Source: Anaerolineae bacterium (GTDB lineage: Bacteria > Chloroflexota > Anaerolineae > 4572-78). Taken from it: a stretch of DNA of 5,917 bases. A model generated the notes under the pieces. It was given only the letters and a program-made list of their open reading frames with translations, did not search any database and was not told where the DNA came from. Where the stretch lies: the NCBI GenBank assembly GCA_027022125.1, contig JALVZI010000627.1:1-5917 (forward strand), given 5' to 3'. Positions 1-5,694 of this stretch are shown piece after piece (position 1 is the first letter of the stretch; each line of letters begins with the position of its first letter). The position numbers were made by a program, and so were the translations under genes.

Positions 1-2
1 CG

Positions 3-111
3 CATCCTGAGTAGCGGTTTGCGGAGCAAACCGCGTATCGAAGGGCGTTTTTCTTGCCGATTTTTACCCTTCGATACGCCCTGCGGGCTACTCAGGATGA
101 AAAATCGGCAA
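3..111. repeat. Intergenic inverted-repeat element with nested hairpins
   Basis: The outer arms 3-15 (catcctgagtagc) and 87-99 are perfect 13-bp reverse complements. Inner arms 34-45 (cgtatcgaaggg) and 67-78 are perfect 12-bp complements. Between outer and inner left arms lies a perfect 8-bp hairpin with a 3-nt loop (15-22 with 26-33), and on the right a smaller 4-bp one (78-81 with 85-88), so the whole can fold as a branched cruciform. A further perfect 12-bp pair, 54-65 with 100-111, crosses the 34-45/67-78 stem and so would be an alternative fold or a pseudoknot. There is no ORF inside. The layout resembles dispersed REP/MITE-like intergenic palindromes; copy number elsewhere cannot be seen. 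No hairpin is followed directly by a clean T-run, so a terminator role is not well supported. Confidence 0.75.
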
Positions 112-134
112 ACGTCAACAGAACCTAATCTCCA

Positions 135-169
135 ATAGCGCAATTTGACTTCTGTTCAAACTGCGCTAT
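135..169. promoter_or_regulatory. Palindromic operator over the marR promoter
   Basis: Arms 135-148 (atagcgcaatttga) and 156-169 (tcaaactgcgctat) are reverse complements at 13 of 14 positions, with a 7-bp centre (149-155). The left arm contains most of the -35 box and the right arm contains the first three bases of the -10 box, so a bound dimer would block RNA polymerase. MarR-family proteins bind such dyads as dimers and commonly regulate their own gene, so the adjacent marR product is the obvious ligand. That pairing is inferred. The dyad itself is directly visible. Confidence 0.75.
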
Positions 170-172
170 ACT
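145..172 (+). promoter_or_regulatory. Sigma-70-type promoter of the marR gene
   Basis: A -35 box TTGACT (145-150) and a -10 box TATACT (167-172) are separated by 16 bp. Each differs from consensus at one position. Transcription would begin near 179, giving a leader of about 40 nt before the ATG at 219. Both boxes lie within or touch the palindrome at 135-169, which supports repression by a dimeric regulator. Confidence 0.75.
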
Positions 173-218
173 TTCGCGCTGAAATAATTTTCGGCGCAAA
201 GTATTTTTAAGGGAAAAT

Positions 219-785
219 ATGACATCTGAAAAAGAAATTACCCACCACGCCAGAGTTCGATTGTTGCAGCAGCAAATTTACACGCTGATGTGGATGGGCA
301 TGAAGCAGTTTGTAACCCATTTGCAGCAATACGGATTGACTCAGCCACAGTTTGTCACGCTGGCGGCGCTGGTGCATCACCAAAAACCGGTAACGATGCA
401 GCAACTCGCCAAAGTTGCGCTGCAAGATGCCCCCACGATGACCGGTATTGTCAACCGGTTGGTAAAAATGGGTGTCGCGCAGCGAACCCGCAGCGAAACC
501 GACCGCCGGGTGGTGTTGGTACAAGCCACGCCCGCCGGTGCCGAACTCATCGACAAAATTGATCGCGAAATGGAAGATGCCAGTCCCATATCATTTTGCC
601 GTTTGCCCGAAGAAGATTTGGACAAACTGGAAAATATCATCGACGGGCTGCTGCTGATTCTGCTGAAACAGCATTCCCCCATACAAACAATTTCGCTGTC
701 ACAAGCGAAACAATGGCTGCAAACCTTTGCCGCCGACCCCATTCAATTTGTGAAAAATCAGGAAGAAGATGCAATTTCCGGTTGA
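219..785 (+). CDS. MarR-family winged-helix transcriptional regulator
   Basis: The 188-residue protein is a probable dimeric DNA-binding repressor of this efflux locus. The N-terminal helix (about 10-38) would form part of the dimer interface. Residues 40-53 match the helix before the HTH, 59-84 carry the helix-turn-helix (TMQQLAKVALQDAPTMTG, then IVNRLVKMG), and 88-105 form the wing with the family signature D95-R96-R97. Helices from 106 to about 148 complete the dimerization region. The family is usually 140-150 residues, so the last 40 or so residues are an extension of unknown role. The ATG start is supported by AAGGG at 209-213 with 5-nt spacing. The same-strand pump genes follow after 248 bp, and the upstream promoter carries a strong dyad, suggesting autoregulation. 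The ligand cannot be predicted. The family call is secure; target genes are inferred. Confidence 0.92.
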   Translation: MTSEKEITHHARVRLLQQQIYTLMWMGMKQFVTHLQQYGLTQPQFVTLAALVHHQKPVTMQQLAKVALQDAPTMTGIVNRLVKMGVAQRTRSETDRRVVLVQATPAGAELIDKIDREMEDASPISFCRLPEEDLDKLENIIDGLLLILLKQHSPIQTISLSQAKQWLQTFAADPIQFVKNQEEDAISG

Positions 786-806
786 CAAATTTTATACTTT
801 TGCCAA
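782..806 (+). promoter_or_regulatory. Possible second regulatory site at the marR stop codon
   Basis: TTGACA (782-787, a perfect -35 match) overlaps the marR stop codon. A short dyad, ttgacaaa (782-789) with tttgccaa (799-806), matches at 7 of 8 positions around a TATACT (793-798). The TATACT is too close to the TTGACA to be its -10 box, and the hexamer at proper distance (805-810, aacgat) is poor. This may be a weak promoter or operator for the pump genes, or chance in an AT-rich gene end. Confidence 0.25.
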
Positions 807-813
807 CGATTTT

Positions 814-884
814 CGTGATGCGTGATGCGTGATGCGTGATGCGTGATGCGTGATGCGTGATGCGTGATGCGTGATGCGTGATGC
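814..884. repeat. Perfect heptanucleotide tandem array, (cgtgatg) x 10
   Basis: Ten uninterrupted identical copies of cgtgatg run from 814 to 883, with one further base of an eleventh. There is no sequence variation among copies, which indicates recent expansion or ongoing homogenization. It lies wholly between marR and the adaptor gene. Short tandem heptamers of this kind are known from cyanobacterial and other genomes as intergenic repeats. The minus-strand reading frame through it is an artefact of the repeat. Confidence 0.97.
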
Positions 885-888
885 CACA

Positions 889-995
889 CTGCAACTCTGC
901 TACCTTGCTACTCTGAAACTTGACTTTGGACTTGAAACTTGAAACTTGAAACTAATTGCTACCCTGCTACCTTGAAACTTTGAAACTTTGAACAT
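889..995. repeat. Degenerate octamer and heptamer tandem repeats
   Basis: Four octamers of the form YTGMWACY occupy 889-920 (ctgcaact, ctgctacc, ttgctact, ctgaaact). Three exact copies of the heptamer cttgaaa follow at 931-951. Five more octamers fill 956-995 (ttgctacc, ctgctacc, ttgaaact twice, ttgaacat). Diverged gaaac/ttgaac words continue to about 1023, right up to the ribosome-binding site of the adaptor. No convincing promoter is seen inside these repeats, so the pump genes may depend on read-through from marR or on a signal near 782-810. Confidence 0.85.
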
Positions 996-1023
996 TGAAC
1001 CCGAAACTTGAAACATTGAACTT

Positions 1024-1036
1024 GGAGCGACACATG
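1024..1036 (+). promoter_or_regulatory. Ribosome-binding site fixing the adaptor start
   Basis: GGAG at 1024-1027 sits 6 nt before the ATG at 1034. The frame is open further upstream to a TTG at 995, but that extension would be encoded by the short repeats, has no Shine-Dalgarno sequence, and would push the signal peptide inward. The ATG at 1034 is therefore preferred. Confidence 0.85.
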
Positions 1037-2422
1037 CACAAAAAAACACTCATTGGTCTATTGACGCTGGCGTTGCTGGCTGTGGTTGCCAGCGGTTGCA
1101 ATTCAACTGGTGCTGTCCCACAATCCATCGCCCCCGAAAACCCACATGTGCCGGTGGAAGTTTCGGCGGTACATACCGGAAATATCGCCAACGTGCTCAA
1201 TTTTTCCGGCGATTTGGAACCGGAAACCAGCCTGTCGCTGGTGAGTATCGTTTCCGGCGCAATTGAAGAAGTGATGGTGGAACCGGGCGACGAAGTTCGC
1301 GCCGGCGACCCCATCCTGCGTATTGAAGATACCACCTACCGCGCCCAACTGAAACAGGCGGAAGCCGGATTGACGGTGGCGCAGGCGAATCTGCAAAAAA
1401 TGCTGAACGGACCGCGTTCGGAGCAAATCGAAATGGCGCGGGTGGGAGTGGAAGCCGCCAAAGCGCAACTGGAGGGTGTGACCACCCTCACCGATGATGA
1501 ACGCACGATTGCCTCGGCGCAATTGGCGCAGGCAGAAGCCGCACTGCGGCTGGCGCAATCGCAGTACGATAAAATTAAATGGGCGGGGCAGGCGAGTATG
1601 ACCCCGCAGGCACTGCAACTCGAGCAGGCGACCATCGCCTACCAGACGGCAAAAGCCGCCTACGATATGCAGGCAAACCCCGACACAACCACACTGGCAC
1701 AATTGCGCGCTGCCGTCCGTCGGGCGGAGTTAAATTTGCAATTGGCGGAAAACCCATTCACCGATGAAGATTATGCGCTGGCGCGGGCGGGCGTTTCGCA
1801 GGCGGAAGGCGTGGTGGCATTGGCGCAATATCAGGTGGATAATGTGATTTTGCGCGCACCATTTGATGGGGTGATTGCCGAAGTTTATGCCACCGTCGGC
1901 GCGGTCGGCGGACCGCAACTGCCGGCGGTGAAACTCATTTCCAAAAATCTGGAAGTGAAAATCGAAATTCCCGAAAACCAAATCGGGCAGGTGTATGAAG
2001 GGCAGCCCGCCGCGCTGAAAGTGGCGGCATTCCCCGGAGAAGATTTTCCCGCGTTTGTAAAAAGTGTTGCCCCCGCCGCCGACGCCACCAGCCACACATT
2101 CAGTGTGACCATCGGTGTGGCAGATGACGGGCAGAAATTGCGCGCCGGTATGTTTGCCGATGTGGCACTGCTGCTGGATGAGCGCGCCAATGCCATTTTG
2201 GTACCGCGCTCGGCGGTAACAGAGATGGACGGACAACCGGTGGTGTTTGTGGTGTCTGCCGATGAGCAGACCGTCACTCTGCGCCCGGTGAAACTCGGGC
2301 TGACCGATGACGGAAATATCGAAATCACGGACGGGCTTTCGGTGGGCGAAACCATCGTCACTGCCGGATTGAGCAACCTGTCGGACGGCGCAAAAATCAA
2401 CATTACCACCCGTCAGGAATAG
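1034..2422 (+). CDS. RND efflux periplasmic adaptor (HlyD/AcrA-type membrane fusion lipoprotein)
   Basis: The 462-residue adaptor would link the RND pump to the outer face of the membrane. Residues 1-21 are a lipoprotein signal peptide (two Lys, a hydrophobic stretch, then lipobox ASGC), with lipidated Cys22. Residues about 65-98 hold the first lipoyl half-motif (VEPGDEVRAGD at 82-92). About 99-268 is an Ala/Gln/Leu-rich helical hairpin. Residues 270-303 form the second lipoyl half (ILRAPFDGVIAEV), about 305-385 the beta-barrel with LRAGMFADV at 369-377, and 386-462 the membrane-proximal domain starting at ILVPRSAV. It is longer than AcrA (397 residues) because the hairpin is much extended. 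The stop codon is 8 bp from the pump ATG, so the two are an operon. The specific substrate is unknown. Confidence 0.93.
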   Translation: MHKKTLIGLLTLALLAVVASGCNSTGAVPQSIAPENPHVPVEVSAVHTGNIANVLNFSGDLEPETSLSLVSIVSGAIEEVMVEPGDEVRAGDPILRIEDTTYRAQLKQAEAGLTVAQANLQKMLNGPRSEQIEMARVGVEAAKAQLEGVTTLTDDERTIASAQLAQAEAALRLAQSQYDKIKWAGQASMTPQALQLEQATIAYQTAKAAYDMQANPDTTTLAQLRAAVRRAELNLQLAENPFTDEDYALARAGVSQAEGVVALAQYQVDNVILRAPFDGVIAEVYATVGAVGGPQLPAVKLISKNLEVKIEIPENQIGQVYEGQPAALKVAAFPGEDFPAFVKSVAPAADATSHTFSVTIGVADDGQKLRAGMFADVALLLDERANAILVPRSAVTEMDGQPVVFVVSADEQTVTLRPVKLGLTDDGNIEITDGLSVGETIVTAGLSNLSDGAKINITTRQE

Positions 2423-2430
2423 AGGCACTC

Positions 2431-5400
2431 ATGGGATTAACAAAACTTTCGGTCAATAGACCTTTAACGATGTTGATGATAATTTTGGCGCTGGCGGTGC
2501 TGGGCTGGCGCGGGTTTACCATGATGCAGGTTGACCGTTTCCCGCCGGTGGATTTTCCGATTGTGTCGGTGGTGGTGGTGTATCCCGGCGCGTCGCCGCA
2601 GGATGTGGAAGACCAGGTGATAAAACCCATCGAAGATGCCGTGGCGGGGATTCCCGGCGTTGACCACATTCAGTCGGTATCGAATGAGAGTGTGGGATAT
2701 GTGGTCGTTCAGTTTTTGGAAGAGGTGGACGGCAATCAAGCCGCCATTGATGTGGAACGGCAGGTGGCAACTATCAAAGGCAGTTTGCCCGATGATGCCA
2801 AAGAGCCGTCGGTGCTGAAAGCCGATTTTAACGCCATCCCGATTATGAACATCATTATCAGCGGTTCGCAATCGCAGGATGAGTTGTTCAAACTAGCGGA
2901 AGATACCGTAAAACCGAGTTTGCAGGCAATCAACGGCGTGGCATCGGTGTCGGTTGCCGGCGGGCGCGACCGTATCATCGCCGTGAAACTGGATGCGCAA
3001 AAGTTGACGGCATACGAATTGCCCATCAGCAGTGTTAACCAGACATTTGCCATCAATAACCTGACTTTCCCCATCGGCACACTGGAAGAGGGTCGGCTGA
3101 AAAGCAGCATCCGCTCCGAAGGGAGTTTCCAGTCGCTGGCGGAAATCAACAATATGGTGCTGTCGGGGGGATATAACCCGCGCGCAAGCGGTGGGCGTCC
3201 CGCACCGGCGGGCAGCGATACCGGCGGGCTGGTGTATGTCCGCGATGTGGCAACGGTGGAAGACACGTTTGAAGATACCTCTGTTTTGCAGCGATACAAC
3301 GGGCAGGACACGGTGGTCATCAGTGTGGTAAAAACCAGCGATGCCAACGTCATCGAAGTGGCGGACAGTGTGCGCCAAAAAGTTGCCGCGCTGAACCAAG
3401 CCCTCCCCGGCGACACGCAAGCGGTCATCGTCAGCGATGACTCCGACTTCATCAAAAATTCGGTGCGCTCGGTGGAAGAAGATTTGATGCTGGCAATTCT
3501 CATCACCGGACTGGTGATGCTGGTTTTCCTGCACACCCTGCGCAGCACATTCATCGTTATTTTGGCGATTCCGTCATCGCTGATGGCAACTTTTTTGGTG
3601 ATGTGGGCGCTGGGTTACAGCCTGAACGTGCTGACCCTGCTGGCGCTGACGCTCATCATCGGCGTGCTGGTGGATGACTCGATTGTAGTGCTGGAAAATA
3701 TCGAGCGCCACCTGCGGATGAAAAAGTCACCGCGCCGCGCCGCCATTGAAGGGCGGTCGGAAATCGGCTGGGCGGCAATTGCCATCACGCTGGTGGATGT
3801 GGTGGTATATGTGCCGGTGGCGTTCACCAGCGGTATCGTCGGGCAGTTTTTCCGCTCGTATGGTATCACCATCGCCACGGCGACACTTTTTTCACTCTTC
3901 ATGTCGTTCACGCTCACGCCGATGCTGGCGGCATATTGGATGAAAGATGAACGCCTGCCGGATGTACCCCGCACCGGCATTGCCGGGTTGCTGGGCAAGT
4001 TGTTCCGTCCGATTGGCTGGCTGTGGGGTAAATTTACCGTCGGTTGGGATAAAGGGTTCGATTTTCTGTCGAATCTGTATGCTCGCACCATCCGGCTGTC
4101 GCTGCGAAATGGATGGACGCAGTTGATGGTGCTGGTCATCGCTTTTGCGCTGCTCGGTGCGGCGATGACACTGGCGCCAAAAATCAATTTCGAAATGATG
4201 CCCCATGAAGATGACGGGCTTTTCACGGTGAATGTGGAAATGCCGCCTTCCACCAAATTGGAAGTGACCGACGCGGTGGCGCGCCAAATCGAGCAAATCG
4301 TTCTGCGCGAAGTGCCGGAAACGACCAGCATTTTAACGCGGGTAGGCGGCGGCAGTGGCGGCGCGTCCATTTTCTCCGGCGGCGGCAGCAGCGGAAGTAA
4401 TGTGGCATCGGTATTTGTGCAGTTGGTCAACAAAAACGACCGCGCCCGCAAATTGCGGGATGTGGTTAATGACCTGCGCCCGATAGTTTCGCAGATACCC
4501 GATGCCACGGTGACGGTGGATACTTCCGGTTTTGTGGCGGGGATGGAAACGGGCGTCAGTTTGCAGGTTTTCGGTCCCGACCCCGATGTGCTGATTGACC
4601 TTTCCAAACAGGTGGAAGAAATTGTGCGCACCACCCCCGATACGGTGGATGTGGTGAACACCGATGCCGTCCGTGCGCCGGAAACGCGCATCAAACTGAA
4701 CCGGCAAAAGTTGTCTGACATGGGGTTGTCGGCGGCGCAGGTTTCCAGCGCGCTGCGCACGGCGGTCACCGGCAGTGATGTCGGCGATTATGCGCCGGAT
4801 GATGAAGATGCAGTCAGCATTATTTTGCGACTGGATGAAAATTCGCGGAAAGATTTGCAGCAATTGCTGCAACTGCCGGTGGGATATGTGCAGGGCAAAC
4901 CGATAGCGTTGGGGCAGGTGGCAACCATCGAGCGCAGTTTGGCGCCGTCGGTCATCAACCGTTACAACCGCCAGCGCATTTTAACCATCAGCGCGGGCGT
5001 GACCACCAGCAACGCGGGTGGGGTGGCAAATGCCGTCGAAGACCGCATCAAAAAAGAAGTCACCTTCCCGCCGGAGTATGGCTATCGTTTTTCCGGGGCA
5101 ACGCAGGAACAGCGAAAAGCATTCTCGCAACTTTTCTCGGCGATTTGGCTGTCGGTCATTTTGGTATATATGCTGCTGGTGGCGCTGTATCAGCACTGGC
5201 TGCAACCGTTTGCCATCATTTTCACCCTGCCGATGGCGCTGATTGGGGTGCTGGCGGGGTTGTATCTCACCCACAATACCTTCAATATGTTCTCGCTGCT
5301 GGGGGTGATTATGCTGTTCGGGGTGGTCACGCGCAACGCTATTCTGATTGTCGATTTTGCCAATCAGGCGCGTGAGCGCGGTGTGCCGCGCAAAGAAGCA

Positions 5401-5694
5401 TTGGTTGAAGCGGGACGCTTGCGCTTGCGACCCATTGCGATGACCGCCAACACGCTGGTTTTCGCGCTGCTGCCGGTGCTGTTCAGCACCGCCGACGGCT
5501 CTGAATCGCGCACGCCGCTGGCGGCAGTGATGGTCGGCGGGGCGATTACCGCCGGATTTATGGCGTTGGTTGTTACCCCGGTGATGTACAACATTTTAGA
5601 AGCCTTTACCGATTGGGTGAAACGAGTCACGCGCTGGCTGACCGGTTCCACCGAACCGCAACAACCCGCACCGGAAACGGAGGTGTCATCATGA
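2431..5694 (+). CDS. RND-family multidrug efflux transporter (AcrB/HAE1-type permease)
   Basis: This 1087-residue inner-membrane proton/substrate antiporter is complete and close to the roughly 1050 residues typical of AcrB relatives. Membrane segments are visible at about 12-30 (TM1), 352-368, 374-394, 399-420, 445-467 and 478-502 (TM2-6), 565-584 (TM7), 903-922, 930-950, 955-978, 1003-1025 and 1028-1050 (TM8-12). Two large periplasmic porter/docking regions lie at about 31-350 and 585-902. Proton-relay residues aligned by motif to AcrB are D415-D416 (D407-D408), R968 in TRNAILIVDF (replacing K940), R998 (R971) and T1005 (T978). Gly-rich insertions occur at 245-266 and 639-657; the second falls where AcrB has its switch loop. 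AGAGG at 2421-2425, overlapping the adaptor stop, is the ribosome-binding site. Family assignment is secure. Drug, lipid or other substrate cannot be decided. Confidence 0.96.
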   Translation: MGLTKLSVNRPLTMLMIILALAVLGWRGFTMMQVDRFPPVDFPIVSVVVVYPGASPQDVEDQVIKPIEDAVAGIPGVDHIQSVSNESVGYVVVQFLEEVDGNQAAIDVERQVATIKGSLPDDAKEPSVLKADFNAIPIMNIIISGSQSQDELFKLAEDTVKPSLQAINGVASVSVAGGRDRIIAVKLDAQKLTAYELPISSVNQTFAINNLTFPIGTLEEGRLKSSIRSEGSFQSLAEINNMVLSGGYNPRASGGRPAPAGSDTGGLVYVRDVATVEDTFEDTSVLQRYNGQDTVVISVVKTSDANVIEVADSVRQKVAALNQALPGDTQAVIVSDDSDFIKNSVRSVEEDLMLAILITGLVMLVFLHTLRSTFIVILAIPSSLMATFLVMWALGYSLNVLTLLALTLIIGVLVDDSIVVLENIERHLRMKKSPRRAAIEGRSEIGWAAIAITLVDVVVYVPVAFTSGIVGQFFRSYGITIATATLFSLFMSFTLTPMLAAYWMKDERLPDVPRTGIAGLLGKLFRPIGWLWGKFTVGWDKGFDFLSNLYARTIRLSLRNGWTQLMVLVIAFALLGAAMTLAPKINFEMMPHEDDGLFTVNVEMPPSTKLEVTDAVARQIEQIVLREVPETTSILTRVGGGSGGASIFSGGGSSGSNVASVFVQLVNKNDRARKLRDVVNDLRPIVSQIPDATVTVDTSGFVAGMETGVSLQVFGPDPDVLIDLSKQVEEIVRTTPDTVDVVNTDAVRAPETRIKLNRQKLSDMGLSAAQVSSALRTAVTGSDVGDYAPDDEDAVSIILRLDENSRKDLQQLLQLPVGYVQGKPIALGQVATIERSLAPSVINRYNRQRILTISAGVTTSNAGGVANAVEDRIKKEVTFPPEYGYRFSGATQEQRKAFSQLFSAIWLSVILVYMLLVALYQHWLQPFAIIFTLPMALIGVLAGLYLTHNTFNMFSLLGVIMLFGVVTRNAILIVDFANQARERGVPRKEALVEAGRLRLRPIAMTANTLVFALLPVLFSTADGSESRTPLAAVMVGGAITAGFMALVVTPVMYNILEAFTDWVKRVTRWLTGSTEPQQPAPETEVSS
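5679..5694 (+). promoter_or_regulatory. Ribosome-binding site and ATGA coupling junction
   Basis: A strong Shine-Dalgarno GGAGGT (5679-5684), inside the last codons of the pump gene, precedes ATG at 5691 by 6 nt. That ATG overlaps the pump stop TGA (5692-5694), the classic ATGA arrangement for translational coupling. It argues that the next frame is a real gene made in proportion to the pump. Confidence 0.85.

Noticed and set aside
15..52. Rho-independent terminator for a gene upstream of the window
   Set aside because: The 8-bp hairpin (15-33) is followed by cgtatcg rather than a T-run, and the T-run at 48-52 is too far away; the element is better described as a branched inverted repeat.
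170..202. Second dyad in the marR leader (acttt-gcgc-gaaa words on both sides)
   Set aside because: The arms match only with gaps and substitutions, so it is not strong enough to call as an operator or attenuator beside the much better dyad at 135-169.
814..884. CRISPR-like array
   Set aside because: The unit is 7 bp and directly abutting, with no spacers; it is a simple tandem repeat.
637..894. Minus-strand frame with ITHHASR repeats
   Set aside because: The repeated peptide is only the translation of the heptamer array, and the rest is antisense to marR; there is no ribosome-binding site or domain.
995..1033. In-frame TTG start 13 codons upstream of the adaptor ATG
   Set aside because: The extension is encoded by the degenerate repeats, lacks a Shine-Dalgarno sequence, and would precede a lipoprotein signal peptide that already starts properly at 1034 after GGAG.
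2736..3554. Minus-strand open frame (272 codons) opposite the first porter half
   Set aside because: Same reasoning: a shadow of the pump gene without its own motif or start signal.
3615..4769. Long minus-strand open frame (384 codons) opposite the pump gene
   Set aside because: It is antisense to a complete, well-conserved RND gene. The translation is Ser/Thr/Arg-rich low-information sequence with no recognizable domain, as expected for a shadow frame in GC-rich DNA.
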